Position numbers and translations under genes: made by a program. Positions 42,321 to 53,954 of a DNA stretch of 64,000 nt are shown here, piece by piece. How positions within the stretch are numbered: position 1 is the stretch's first letter; every line of letters begins with the position of its first letter. The DNA lies in the NCBI GenBank assembly GCA_951812925.1, contig OX638371.1, positions 46,784,101 to 46,848,100 of the forward strand, given 5' to 3'. The notes under the pieces are model-generated. The model was not told where the DNA came from. It saw only the letters and a list, made by a program, of their open reading frames with translations, and did not search any database. The stretch comes from Calliopum simillimum. Taxonomy: Eukaryota > Arthropoda > Insecta > Diptera > Lauxaniidae.

Positions 42321-43034
42321 AGTTCGTCGCCTTGGTCCTTTAGCAATTGCGCATTGGTCACAACGGCGGATCCAGTCAGCAACTGTTTCTTGGCATCCTA
42401 CCCAGTAAAACCGTTTTTTTATTTTCTCTGCGGTTTTTGTTATACCCAGATGTCCACCACTAGATCGATTGTGATAATCCTCGATTATTTCCTTAAATTT
42501 TGCCTTTGGAATAATCAGCAGTTTTCAGCGAATTTTCCATTCTCGCTTTCCCAGATTCGATATAGGCAACCATCATGCAACTCCAAACTTTGCCATTGCG
42601 CCCAGTAAGCTTTACAGATTTGGCTTTCACTTGAGATTTCTTGCCACGCCGGTTTCCTACCCAGCTCCTTATACTTAATTATAGTTGCCAAATCTGTATC
42701 ACTGCGCTGGTCCCGTTTATCTCCTCATTTGTCCACTTTTCTTCAGGCAAAACGTTCAAAAAGCGCACATCAATCGTTCCAGCTTTATTTTCCGTTCTTG
42801 AACAATGGCCGCATTCAATTTTACATGGACGACGGGAAAGTGCATCTGCATTTCCATGCTGGCTTTCTTTGCGATGTTCTATGGTGATATCATAGCTCTG
42901 GAAGCGTTCTATTCACCGTGCGATTTGGCCTTCAGGATCCTTGAATTGAAGTAGCCACCTAAATGCCGCATGGTCAGTTTTCAGGAGAAAGTGCTGTCCA
43001 TACAAGTACTTATGGAAGTGTTTTACGCATTCCA

Positions 43035-44111
43035 TTACTGACAGTAACTCTCTCCAATTACGCAATAATTCCTCACAGGTTTCGACAGAATTTTGCTGAA
43101 ATATGCGACGACTTTTTCTTGACCATTGATGATTTGGGACAAAACTCCTCCAATACCATAGCCACTCGCATCGATGTCCAATACAAATTTTTCGACGGGC
43201 ATTGGATACGCGAGTACTGGCGCTGTAGACAATAATTCTTTCAGCTTTTGGAATGCAGTTTCCTGTGTGCTACTCCATTCGAATTTCCGAATTTTTCTAT
43301 GTCAGCTCATGTAGACTGCCTGCGACGTTTGCAAAACCAGGAACAAAACGTCTGTAGTAAGTGCATAGGCCCAGAAAACTTCGCAACTCATGAAGATTAT
43401 ATGGTCGTGGCCAATTTTTGACAACTTTTATTTTATCCTCATCTGATTGTATTCCTTCTGACGTTACCTTGTGTCCCAGATATTTGACTTCACGCTGGAA
43501 AAGTGAGCACTTTTTCGCACTTAATTTTAGTCCAGCTGCCTCCAAGCGCTCAAACACTTCCTCCAAGTTTTTCAAGTGGTCATCGAAGTCTTTTTCCATG
43601 ATAATTATGTCATCGAGATACACTAAACAGGTCCTCCAATGTAGTCCTTTGAGAAATCGTACCATTAACCGTTCCAACGTAGCTGGAGCGTTACAAAGAC
43701 CAAACGGCATGACGTTGAACTGCCATAGACCATTTCCAATACTAAAGACAGTTTTCTCCTTGTCTTTGTCATCTATTTCCACCTGCCAATATCCACTTTG
43801 TAAGTCCAGGGTGGAAACCATGTTGCTCCAGATAACGTATCCAGTGTATCATCGATCCTGGGTAGCGGGTAGCTGTCTTTTTTGGTGACGTCATTCAATT
43901 TCCTGTAATCCACACATAATCGCATACTTCCGTTCTTTTTCTTGACAAGTACGACTGGTGAACTCCACGGGCTTTCCGATAGTGCAATGACATTTTCTTG
44001 CGACATTTCCTCTATAAGGCCCGTCACTTCTTCTCTCTTAGCGAGTGCTAGCCTCCTTGGAGGTTGACGAATTGGCTGAAAATTACCTGAATCAATGCGA
44101 TGTTTAACCAC
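43035..44111 (-). pseudogene. gypsy reverse transcriptase and RNase H
   Basis: RT fingers from 44111: [20 protein letters not shown] and [20 protein letters not shown]. After a frame change, [41 protein letters not shown] and the catalytic YLDDIII (about 43620), then the connection (LRSFLGLCTYYRRFVPGFA). RNase H starts VLDIDASGYGIGGVLSQ (about 43180) with KVVAYFSK. The order is complete for Ty3/gypsy; stops and frame changes at about 43800 and 43240 inactivate it. Confidence 0.88.
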
Positions 44112-44210
44112 TGATTTTCGGCCATTATTTTCTCCTCTGGACGCAAATATCCACCAATGCTTTTGCAGAAACTTTTTTGTTTTATTTTTGTTCTGGGCAG
44201 ACTTTTTCGT

Positions 44211-44988
44211 TCATTCTTTCGTCAATACTTCCAAGGCCGATGATTTTGTTAAAGTTGCACCTTTTGTGTCCTGCTGGTCATTTTCACAATTTATAACAGC
44301 CGTAACTTTCTCACAATGCGCTACTAGTTCAACTTTTTGCATCCATTTCGGCTGATTTGTTGGACTCAAAAATCGTACGGGTATTTTGTTGTCCACTCTT
44401 GGTTTTACTAGGGTCTTTCCAATAATCAGGTCTTTCTTTACGTTTTTTTTATCTGCTTCCACTAACCACAGATGGCTTGTCCCACAGTCTTCACTTGTTG
44501 TTAGGTTCAATTCGACAGCGCTCACTTATGTAGACTCTTGCGATTTTTAAATTTTGTCCACAGCCAATGTCCAAAGGCAACTCCACATAGGCATACCTTA
44601 ACGTCTTTTTCTTAAGGTCCAAAGTGAACCCGTGTCAAATCATGAAGTCCACGCCAATAATAACCTCATCGGTGATGTTTGCAACAATAATATCATGTTC
44701 CACAGTTTTGTTGCCGATAAGAATACTCGCTGTAACTTTTCCTACTATATGCGCAATCTCTCCAGTCGCTGTTCTCAATTGGATCCCATTTAATGGGGTT
44801 ACTCGTCTTCTATCGAATAAATCGAATAAATCACTCCTCACAATTGAATGCGATGCGCCCGTATCCAAAGTTAGCTCACATATTCTTTCGTTGATTTTTC
44901 CACCGATGGTAAGGCTGTTGGAATTCCGGCAGAGCTTCGAAACTAAGACTATGGGGCAATCATAAGTGGGAGTCAGCTCACGCCCCAT
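44211..44988 (-). pseudogene. gypsy protease region
   Basis: LTLDTGASHSIVRSDL (about 44880-44830) is the aspartic protease active site, followed by IIGVDFM (about 44640), the second conserved strand. Downstream frame 44525-44211 is the spacer between protease and RT, without a recognisable motif. Confidence 0.85.
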
Positions 44989-45002
44989 TGTACTGACTCT
45001 CT

Positions 45003-45305
45003 TTAGTTTAACGACTGCTCTTCGTTACCATTTTCACCATCGTTCACCTTATTTTCAATTTTTCTTCTTGGTGAACGTGATGCAGCTCGTTTGCGACGTG
45101 ATCGGCAGTCACGTGCCATGTGTCCCTGCTTACCACAATTATAGCACTTTCCGCTGAAGCTACTGCTGGCAAACGATGAATTTTTATTTTCAGCCTCCAC
45201 CTCCATCCGATGAGTTTTCAATGTTGGGCGGCATGTCAATGCAATCGTCTCTTGAGTGAGGGCAACCGTTACTGTTTCATTAAATGTTGCCTTCGAGCTC
45301 CTCAT
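45003..45305 (-). pseudogene. gypsy nucleocapsid part of Gag (CCHC)
   Basis: CYNCGKQGHMARDC at about 45150-45110 is a CCHC zinc knuckle, followed by an Arg-rich tail (RSRRKRAASRSPRRK). It is out of frame with the upstream gag piece. Confidence 0.85.
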
Positions 45306-45619
45306 TGTCTCGCGTTTTGTCTCAGAGTCACGTATGCCGTCAATAAACGCCTCTATTTTAAATTTTTCTGCAAGGCAAGGTGTGCCAATCGTTCAATATC
45401 CGCAGCATACTCCTGCAAGGACTCACTGGAACCGTTTGCAATACTTCTGCAGCTGCGCCTTTTAAAGCGATGATATGCGCTGCTGCTGCACTATCGTTAT
45501 CCCAAAGTTATGAGTGGAAGTTGTTTCGAATTGGAGCTTGAAAACACTGAATGGCGTTGTTCCATCGTATGTGGGTGCCTTAAGCTTCACTGCGCTGATT
45601 TCTCTTATCACTTGAGTTG

Positions 45620-46237
45620 CTAGTTCGCTTCAACTTTTTCCTTGAAGGATTCAACGTCATCTCGTAACTCAGTCACTTTTACATCGAGGCCATTTACTAT
45701 TTTTTCAACATCCGTACGAACAGCCTCAATGTTTTGATTCAATGTGTCCATCTGCGACGCGTTCTGACTTAAGCTCTGATCAATTTCTTCTCGAACCGCA
45801 TGGATATTTTTATTCGTCTGTAGCGCGTTCTGACTTAAGCTCTGATCAATTTCTTCCCGAACCGCCTGGATATTTTTATTCGTCTGTAGCGCGTTCTGAC
45901 TTAAGCTCTGATCAATTTCTTCCGGAACCGCCTGAATATTTTCGTTCATCTGCAGCGCGTTCTGGTTTATTGTCTGCGTTATCACCATTAACATTTGCTC
46001 GAACCTTGACATATCCACAACTTCACCACTTGCCACCGATCCAGAAGCTTCCTCCACTTTCGATGTCTCTTCTGTTGAACCAGGTGTAAAGTCAAACTCA
46101 TCAACATTCACACCATCTTCTTCAAAAGCACTCGGCAATCGCTGCTGCAGTTCCAACTTTCTGCCAGCTGTTTGTAAATTCCGCTTTTCCAACTCTTTTT
46201 TGAGTTGCTCAATGATTAGATCTTCAAACTTAACCAT
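45620..46237 (-). CDS. gypsy Gag N-terminal part: SAP-like start and 22-residue repeats
   Basis: The 205-codon frame opens 60 bp inside the 5' LTR end. Residues 7-35 (LIIEQLKKELEKRNLQTAGR...LELQQRL) fit a SAP DNA-binding motif, seen in some gypsy Gag proteins. After an acidic linker, residues about 90-170 hold a heptad-rich repeat (QSLSQNALQTNKNIQAVREE), present about three and a half times, predicted coiled coil. The capsid proper (after 45620) is disrupted. Repeat number could vary between copies. Confidence 0.7.
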   Translation of the reverse strand: MVKFEDLIIEQLKKELEKRNLQTAGRKLELQQRLPSAFEEDGVNVDEFDFTPGSTEETSKVEEASGSVASGEVVDMSRFEQMLMVITQTINQNALQMNENIQAVPEEIDQSLSQNALQTNKNIQAVREEIDQSLSQNALQTNKNIHAVREEIDQSLSQNASQMDTLNQNIEAVRTDVEKIVNGLDVKVTELRDDVESFKEKVEAN

Positions 46238-46365
46238 TTTATTATTTTTTTATTGATTGCAAATTATTTTTACACAATCCCACTTTTGACACCAATTGTT
46301 ACGAAATTTCCTGTCTCTTATGACGATAATTTCAATCTCTTACTGTTTTCTGAGTTCGATCACTG

Positions 46366-47824
46366 GAGTGGAATCGGCTAAGGTGATAGTTGATTGTTGA
46401 CTATCAAATATCACACTTTTGCTCTGTGTAAGGTGATTATCAACTTTGATTGTTGACTGTCAACTATCGCATTTTGCTCTACGTAAGGTGATTGTCAGCT
46501 TGATAGTTACAGATTTTGTGTCATTTTCAAGCGATAGCTATTTCGGTATCTTTTTTATAAGAAAAGAAATGAAAATTATAGAAAAAAAGTGTTGCTGAGT
46601 TAATGAAATATGACTAAAACGATGTTAACTTCAAAGATCTTTTTCGGCAATCGTTTTATTTTCCCAATATGGTTGGGCCAGCATGTTAAATCGATGGAAA
46701 GATAATTTTTTTTTTCAGTTTCTCCTAAAGTTTAACGAAATAATATTTTGACCTTCTTAGAACAACTACAAATAATTCGATGTTGGTGTTTTCTTTCGGT
46801 GCTGCTTATAAAAATGATCCCGGGAACTAAATTCAATTGAGATTAATCCTAGATGAAGAAGCTTAAGGCACGATGAGGGAGAAACATTAGAAACATAAAT
46901 TGCGTTAATTGCTTCAATGTGTAAATAAAAAACAAATTTATATAATGTATTTGGCAAAAGAAGTGGTTGGTTATTTGGAAGCTAAACATCTTCAAAATAC
47001 ATAAATATATACTACATAACGAAAATGGAAAGAAGTAGATTTCTTTTGCTAATTTTGCGTAAAAAAAACATCACCGAAACCAAAAAAAGGCTGTGTAATT
47101 AAAGTGGGGACTCTGCACCATCAATTTGAAGTGTTAAGGAGTGGTTCCGTTGGAATTGTGCCAGCACAAATGACGTCGAACATTTAGTTCGCCCAAAAGA
47201 ATTCGTCAGGCCAGAAATCGTCGATAAAATCCATGGAATGATATTGGACGATCAAAGAATGAAAGTACGTGAGGTGGCTGAGGTTATAGGCTTCTCAACT
47301 GAGCGGGAACGTCACATTTTACATGAATATTTGGTCATACAAAAACTATTTCCACGATGTTTGCCGCAATTGCTCACACACGATGATGAACGTAACAGTG
47401 TGACTTCAAAGGAGAGTTTGGCACAATCCGATCGTGAACGAAACATGAATCCATCACAAGACAACAGAGACCAACAAACATCCAGTTCTTCGGAAAAAAT
47501 TGCCGCAAAAAAGCCCCTGCAAAGAGTAAAACAATCACCGCCAAATATTATCCTTAACTTTTGGACCGATTCATAATTGATTTTAAGCAGAAACGACTAC
47601 ATTTGGCGAAGAAAATTTATGGCTAAACACGTTTGTTTTTTTTTTTAACTAAATAAAAACAATAACTGATAACTCTGACAACCAAATTAAATTTCAAAAT
47701 TGTAAGCGCTGCCACTTATTAAAAAATATTCTGTGATCGCTTTACGCAGAGCAACGAAAAGTTGATTATCAAAAACGATAGTCAAAATTGCGACAATCAA
47801 CTATCACCTTAGCCGATTCCACTC
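46366..47824. mobile_element. TIR element inside the gypsy LTR, TSD CTG
   Basis: GAGTGGAATCGGCTAAGGTGATAGTTGATTG at the left is the inverse of CAATCAACTATCACCTTAGCCGATTCCACTC at the right, with CTG on both sides (46363-46365, 47825-47827) and a single CTG in the uninterrupted LTR. Subterminal TTGCTCTGTGTAAGG-type repeats recur. A plus-strand transposase-like remnant lies at 47040-47640. Confidence 0.8.
47040..47640 (+). pseudogene. mariner-type transposase, N-terminal remnant
   Basis: Frame pieces read EWFRWN (about 47130), VRPKEFVRPEIVDKIHGMIL, KVREVAEVIGFSTERERHIL and HEYLVIQKLFPRCLPQLLT, matching the helix-turn-helix region of mariner/SETMAR-like transposases (WF.RF..G, R.TIREIAEE.GIS...IL...L...K...P..LT). 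The catalytic domain is not recognisable; a frame ending ILNFWTDS closes the piece. The 3-bp target duplication of the host element does not fit mariner (TA), so this may be cargo or a convergent match. Confidence 0.5.
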
Positions 47825-48344
47825 CTGGATTGTGTAGCAATCAAAAACACACACTTTATTTAGTTATAAAATGGTTTATTTAAATCACAAATGTTTATTT
47901 TCACACGGTACAATTGTTTATTTCACTATTTATTACATTCAAAATCTAATATTACAATTAGCTCTTCATTTATTTTCACTGTGTGTACAACCTTTTCGCT
48001 TTATTGCTTAAAATCAACTGTGCTGCAACTCTCATGAACAGCTCCTTTTATACCCGGATGAACGTTCTAGAATTGCACTAGCGAAACATCTGGCAACATC
48101 TCGTTGATTCGCTCGGCTAATAGTTTCTTGACAAAACTTGGCATCACTGTTTTTATTGACATCCCGAACTGTCAAGTACTTTCGTGAAATTTCTATTTGT
48201 TTGTGCATATTTTCGTCACAATATATTTAACCATAAGGTCACAAATGAGTTTTATTGAAATCCAAATTATTTAACGGAAAGCATCCGTAAGTAAACTTTA
48301 GTTTAAAAATATATCTTAACTAGACATTGCGAAACCGGCCCTTA

Positions 48345-48840
48345 GTAATATATTTGCAAAGATCGATTTTCATTTCTATCAATGCATTTTCTAACACATA
48401 ATTATGACAGATTAAGGAACGGATTGAAAACATGGCTAAGGTGACATATGTTTTGCCTTTCGTCATAAAAATGCATCAGACTATGTTTGTTGTAGTTATA
48501 ATTATTTTTATTTTGTTAAATTAATTATAATTGATAAATTGCAAATTGAAAAACTTTGCGTTTGAGCAGGAGTTGATCCCAGCATGTCATGGTACAACTC
48601 TCAAACGTAGCGACCGCTTGGACCGATATACCATCGCTGCCCTGTTACGAAGTCAACTTATTACCAGTTTGTTTGTGTGTCATATACACGTATCCTCTAC
48701 GTCATAATTGTCGTTTGTGGTATTTATTGATTTTTGGTATAGCTATTCGTTTAGAATTAGATTCAATGCCGTGTTCATATGTGTTAGATTTATATGAAAT
48801 TCGAACTTTGCAAATATTTAATTAAAAATTGACAAAAAAA
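48345..48840 (-). mobile_element. tRNA-HHR element, copy 7 (old, decayed)
   Basis: The layout of the 39-40 kb units is kept from CTAACACATAATTATGACA to TGGTATAGCTATTC, with heavy substitution. The tRNA-like part still shows GGTCCAAGCGGTC-like text but neither box fits the consensus. Confidence 0.75.
48438..48485 (-). ncRNA. inactivated hammerhead, copy 7
   Basis: Minus strand core reads CTGATGC instead of CTGATGA and CAAAAC instead of CGAAAC; stem II and stem I are mispaired. GTC is retained. Two invariant core bases are lost, so cleavage is not expected. Confidence 0.8.
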
Positions 48841-49224
48841 TTCCAATGTTCAAAACTCAACTACGCTGATAATTGCTGCATGCGTGAGGCCTCACGCAAA
48901 TAGCAATTATATTCAATATATAAGTATTTTGCCAGTTTTTTGTAAGTAACAGTAGAAAAACCACGAAAATATTTTGCTCAGAACACTGCACAAAAACACT
49001 TGCAAAGAACAAAAATTTAGATTTGCACCAGCGGAGTCTCAACTTCTTAATAGTTTCGCAAGGTTATGTTTTTCAAAACTTTGCCGCTAAGAAAACATAC
49101 CCAAGTAAATGTGGTGTGTCGTGCAATTCTGTTTTCAGTAGTAGAGAAAAACGGGGCATCTTACGAAACAGGTGCATATTGCATACGTGTGAAATTTTTT
49201 CAGAATTTTCTGAGAAATTTTGTT
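48841..49224. other. no gene recognised
   Basis: AT-rich; nothing supported. Confidence 0.35.
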
Positions 49225-49320
49225 AAACCAATTTCACACTGGCATCGAAAACGGCTCGTTTTTCATATCATTCGTTTTTGAGGCAAAAATAAGTCAAAAT
49301 TGGCTGGTTTTCCATGCATT
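49225..49320 (+). repeat. solitary end of the Harbinger-type element
   Basis: TTTCACACTGGCATCGAAAACGGCTCGTTTTTCATATCATTCG and following text match 36438-36525 at a few mismatches. No second end was found downstream. Confidence 0.7.
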
Positions 49321-49589
49321 TTTTTTCAAATATTGTCCAAAAAAATAATAATAAAGTGTACTGTGCACTTTTTTATTTTTGATGAAGAAGGTGTCGTCAT
49401 GATTGTCTATTTTTAACGAATAAACTGCTTTAGTCGCCACTTTATCACCAAAATGGTTTTATTTAATTTTAATAATCGATTTGAATGAGGCGGTCCCTAA
49501 AAACCGAGAAAAGTGGAAAGAAATAAAAAATGGACCTATAAATTGCAATAAAATATAGGACTATAAAAATTATAGGAATCAGTCGTACG

Positions 49590-50810
49590 ACTTAGGGCCA
49601 CTTTGGCAGTCAGCCTCCTGCACTGTCTAGGGGACCAACGCGCAACACACATGATTAACATATGTACAATGTGGGCGTGCCGTAATTGTCAGTGATTGAC
49701 GGTAGTGCAGCTATGACCTCTAAGGGGTGGCTGCTGGAAACGGCTCTCCAGACGGTTTATTCTGGCTAGTATAGCTGGGCGGGACTTGGGAATCCCTTAA
49801 AACTTCCCTCCCAATCCATGGTGGAACAGCGTATGCCTAGGGCTGCATGGCTAGAGGGTATCTAGTCTCGAATATGCGGACTCGGGGAACCAACAACAAC
49901 CTTACGGAGTCAGACGAAGATTCTCTACTCCGGTCACAAACGAAAGTTGGAATAGATCTTAAAAAGATTCATCAGGGCATTGATCCCACCACGGCCAAAC
50001 AGATGAAGAGAGTGCGTTACGCTAAGTACAAAGCGTCACTGGCTGCTGAGGCATGACCTCTTCCTAGTGCCAAAAGGGCAGGTCGTCTACCACCACCCCT
50101 GAAGATAAAGCGGATCATAGCGCGAAAAAACCTATACCACAAGGTACTCAGGCTAATAGCTCCGGGACTCTACCACCAGCTAAGCATGCTACACCCTATA
50201 GGGACATGGCAACTTCGTGCAGCTAACCGGAGGTTAAGCTCAACGTTCAGCAAATCACAACAATCAAGTCCGGCCTACTTTCGGAGATCGACAAGATGAT
50301 GGTGCTGGACATCGACTTCGCCTTCGTTACTTGTGTCAACCTGGACGACTGGGTCTTTCCTTTTCCTGATGCGGAGCTGAAGATTTTTGAGGGTGCTGAA
50401 ATGCCCAAAATGTATGTCTGCATTGCATACATTACATCCGGCGACGTTATTCCCCCTGATACTCTTCTAAAGTGACTCTGGGCAAAACCCAGCAATATGC
50501 ACTTCCGGTTGGCGTATTTTTAGGGTCGAGAAAGACAAAATCTCACAGTTTCGATACCCGTGAATTCCAAAAAAAGCTTCTTAGCTCACGCGGCAAAGCT
50601 ATACCTCAACTTCACGGAAATCCAATTCAGGGTTAAGGGTGAACCACTTGGAAAGCCGAAAGCAGCAGCAAACACTAAAGGTAGATCAAGTTTGAGTCAG
50701 GATACGAAGAAAGGTAGTTCAGCATCTAGCAGCAACGTTAGGAGGTCAGATAAAACTCCAGCAACTACCTCTTCCAGTGCTCAAGGACATGGTGTTTTTA
50801 AATAAATGGT
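49590..50810 (+). pseudogene. LINE 5' region and ORF1 remnant
   Basis: GC-richer than its surroundings. The 5' part (GGGCCACTTTGGCAGTCAGCC..., TCCAGACGGTTTATTCTGG) looks like a LINE leader. Frames include LLSEIDKMMVLDIDFAFVTC, LKIFEGAEMPKMYVCIAYIT and FRVEKDKISQFRYP, which suggest the C-terminal domain of an R1/LOA-type ORF1, then a Ser-rich tail to 50805. Several stops. The short frame 49847-50056 may be the ORF1 start. Clade assignment is tentative. Confidence 0.55.
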
Positions 50811-52010
50811 TAACTATGTAAAGTCAGTGAATACCATTTATAATTTATCAGCACAAATATTTTCATTGACCACAAGAGTTATTGATAAAGCACCATTTAT
50901 TTCACCAACACGTGCGGGTAATAAGGACCACCAAAGAAAAAGCCTCAAAAAACAAATGTACATCATCTACTTTAGATGGAGAATCTTACTTTAGATGGAG
51001 AATCTTTCTTTAGATGGAGAACCTAGTGGCAGTTTTCATGACGAGTCTGATTTTAATTATTTGTAAACTGCAAATGAATAGAAGATGAAAAATGCATAAA
51101 ATTTAAAACTTTTTACTCAGAAGATCACCCTGGCGAATTTTGCTTTGAATGTGTAATCTTCTGTACCAAATAAACATGTGGGCATATAACACCACACTTT
51201 TTTTTATCTTCATTTTGAATATTTTCAGCTTTTTAACTTGTTTTCTTTATCCTGATGAGATATTTATCTAAAAGTGAATCAAAAGAAAGGTGAATTGTTT
51301 CCTTTAACAAATGACATAAATTCAATTGTTTTATGTTATGTTTTTTGAGTTTTATTTAAAAAAGAAAGATTGGTGGTCCATATTTCCCTCCCTTACCCTA
51401 ATAATCATTTATTGAGAAGCCTTTTTATAAAAGAATTGATTCATAATTAAAATGTTTTTATTAAAAATTACTAAACTTGTCTGTACACGTACGAAACTTT
51501 TTAAAGGTTTGTTCTTAAACATGAATACTAAACAAATATTTTCCACCACCCTTTTTTGCCCTAAGGTCAATAGTATTTAATAAAATTGAAATAAGATGTT
51601 TTTGTCAAATATTTAAAAAAAAAAATCTGCTACTTTCCATAGAAAAAGTAAGTTATTTTGAAGAAGTTCTTTTGTTAAATTTTTTTTTTTGCCATTCAAC
51701 CTGTATCTTATCGCGACTTAAGATGTTTTGTAAAGAAAAACACCTTTGTCACCTTCAATTTTAAAAAACAAACCTCTAACTAATATCAGACTATAGAAAA
51801 TACGAATAGCCTTATTCCATTATTCCATGGCTTAACTTATATTATAAATACGGCTGAAAAAGTTTAATAAAAATTGGTAGCAATGGAAAACTGATCAAGG
51901 AGTGCGTTGTGTACCTTTTGACAGTTGGTCCAATTGTCAAAAAGTACACAACATGCCAATCGATATTTTTTTTACAAAAACTAAAAAAAAGCGTGTTAAA
52001 TCTCTCAAAA
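50811..52010. other. no gene; short tandem repeats
   Basis: CTTTAGATGGAGAATCTTA is repeated three times at 50970-51025. A hairpin GTGTACCTTTTGACAGTTGG/CCAATTGTCAAAAAGTACACAA lies at 51909-51952. The rest is AT-rich. Confidence 0.45.
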
Positions 52011-52215
52011 TCTCAATCGCAAGTCAGCTTTAACATTACTGGTGAGATTAATGGATTACGTGCAGCCGCAAATTGGTCTAATATCCATTTTTTCTGTAAA
52101 TGGAAAATAATTATAATTTTAAAAAATACTTGAGTGCGAATCTTTTCACCAATATAAATTCTATACAAATGGAACGTCAAGTATGCTAGCGAATTCCTAT
52201 TATGGGCGTGTGCCA
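52011..52215 (+). repeat. duplicated segment C, copy 1 (uninterrupted)
   Basis: GTGCAGCCGCAAATTGGTC...ATCCATTTTTTCTGTAAAT...TTTTAAAAAATAC...GAGTGCGAATCTTTTCA...TGGAACGTC...CGAATTCCTATTAT matches 53898-54530, where a MITE interrupts it. A frame across the start (SFNITGEINGLRAAANWSN) looks exon-like and might be from a B9-domain gene, but I cannot confirm this. Confidence 0.6.
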
Positions 52216-53895
52216 AATCGAAACTTTTACCTTAAGCAAATAGGGGTGAAAAAAAATTTCACTCTGGTGACTAAAATTTCTGTTTTTTACTGTGCCAAAT
52301 GAAATATAATTTTAAGCAGATTCAATTTTTGACATTTCAACAAATCGAATATGTAATTTTTTTTATTTTGTTATTTTTTCCTTAAATTTGCAAAAATTGA
52401 TTCTATAAATCGTGAAAATTTAGTGATAAGTGAAAAACGAGTTCATGTGATATAGTTTTCATCTTAAATATTGGCTCTTTATCTTTTTAAAAATTGTTGT
52501 TTTTATTTCTATTGGTTGCTTTTAGAAGGCACAATCTTTTGAAAATGTTACATATCAATTTTGTGTTCATACTTTTTGAATATGAGTCAGGTTTTTTTTA
52601 TTTATTTTGTAATGTAACTAGTAATAAACTAACAAGCACTTCTTTTGCAATTCTAAACCTAAACTTTAAGGTTTTTCTTTTCTTGAACCACTAAAACAAT
52701 TATTGGTTTCCTACGTTTTAGTGGTACGATCTGATTTACGAAATCGCTCCGTTGCAAAATTTTTAATCTAATGTTCCCACTACTAGGTCTCGACGAAGGT
52801 CAGTTTTTACCGAAGCCTGTTTTTACCGAAAATTTACGAAGTGATTTGGCTGTAACCCTCATTAAACGTCAATTAAATTGAAAACAGACGCAAACCACTG
52901 AATAAATCTTCAGGGGACACAGGCTATTACGCATTATTTTGAACTTTATTTTTGGAAGTCAAAACTCTTAAGCGAATGACATCAAAATCTTTAGAATTGA
53001 CAAAGTTATAGCATTTCGAGCCCCAAAGTTCAAAAAGATAATTGTTTTTTAAGTTCGGAAATATTCGGGCCAAAGTTCTTTAGGGTTCGCCAAAAATAAT
53101 TTTTATGCTAGACTAAAATTGATCTTAAGTTATGCATACAGCGTTTGGTTCAAAAAACCCAAATCATGAAATTTTGACTTAACCCATAAGCCGCACTGCT
53201 CACTTGTTTAACGACAACTAAATAAAACAACCGACATTTCTCTTCTGTTAGGATGTAAACAGCAGTTTAAAATATAATTTAAGTCGACCGACAAGCTATA
53301 ATAAGAATAAAACATCAAAATACCGATCAAAGTTCCGAAACCTTCCAGAAGGACGTCAGGGCTTCCTGTGTTAAATATATATTTTACCCTGTTCTGAAAA
53401 TCATTCTTTTTCAAGCTAAGTATGATTTGGTCTGACCACTTCACATATTTTTAGATGATCCTCAAAATAATAGGCCTCCATTTACTCTAAAAGGCGTAAT
53501 TTTTCTATGCAAAGTGGCTGTTAAAAATGGAGACAATTTATAAAATATCATAATTCATAAATTTATGTTTCAAAAAATACATTCGCACGACTGTTATTAA
53601 AGTGCAATGAAATTTCTCTCATTACATCAGTCATATCCAAGCATAATCGATTTGGAGGAAAATCTATTCTGTAAACGTGACCACTGACATTTTTAAATTT
53701 GTTTTTAAATTTATTTTTTATTTCGATTGTCAGAATTTTCAGTAGCCCCTTGGGCTAGTACAAATTTTGACGCAACAATTTCACCTCATATATTTCAAAA
53801 ATTGTATTTGGGACGTCAGAATTTGTATAGGTGAGTGAAATGTTTTCGATTGGCACAGGCCCTAGATCATCAATACACAAAACGAAAAAGCAAAA
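52216..53895. other. no gene recognised
   Basis: AT-rich DNA between the two copies of segment C. Phrases CAGTTTTTACCGAAGCCTGTTTTTACCGAAAATTTACG (52800) are locally repeated. The minus frame at 53208-53444 has no recognisable motif. Confidence 0.4.
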
Positions 53896-53954
53896 TATGT
53901 GCAGCCGCAAATTGGTCAGAGATCCATTTTTTCTATAAATATAAATTTAAAAAA

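Larger units (their letters stand above)
40748..48220 (-). mobile_element. Ty3/gypsy retrotransposon, degenerate, TSD ATAT
   Basis: Both LTRs read TGTTACGAAATTTCC...TTTTCGTCACA on the plus strand (TG...CA) and the element is flanked by ATAT (40744-40747, 48221-48224). On the minus strand the 5' LTR (48220-46297) is followed by TGGTGTCAAAAGTGGG as probable primer-binding site and then gag, protease, RT, RNase H and integrase; AAGAGGAGGGCAG precedes the 3' LTR. There is no env. Each LTR has its own nested insertion. Many frame changes and stops mark it as dead. Confidence 0.9.
46297..48220 (-). repeat. gypsy 5' LTR (with 1459-bp insertion)
   Basis: LTR sequence of about 465 bp split at 46365/47825. 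Comparing it with the 3' LTR recovers the empty site CACTGGATTGTG. Confidence 0.9.

Noticed and set aside
40748..48220. Endogenous retrovirus (env-bearing) reading of the gypsy element
   Set aside because: No third frame with signal peptide or transmembrane segment between integrase and the 3' LTR.
51245..51285. CTGATGAGATATTTATC, hammerhead-like
   Set aside because: The stem GATA/TATC has a two-base loop and GAAA is missing; no stem I partner.
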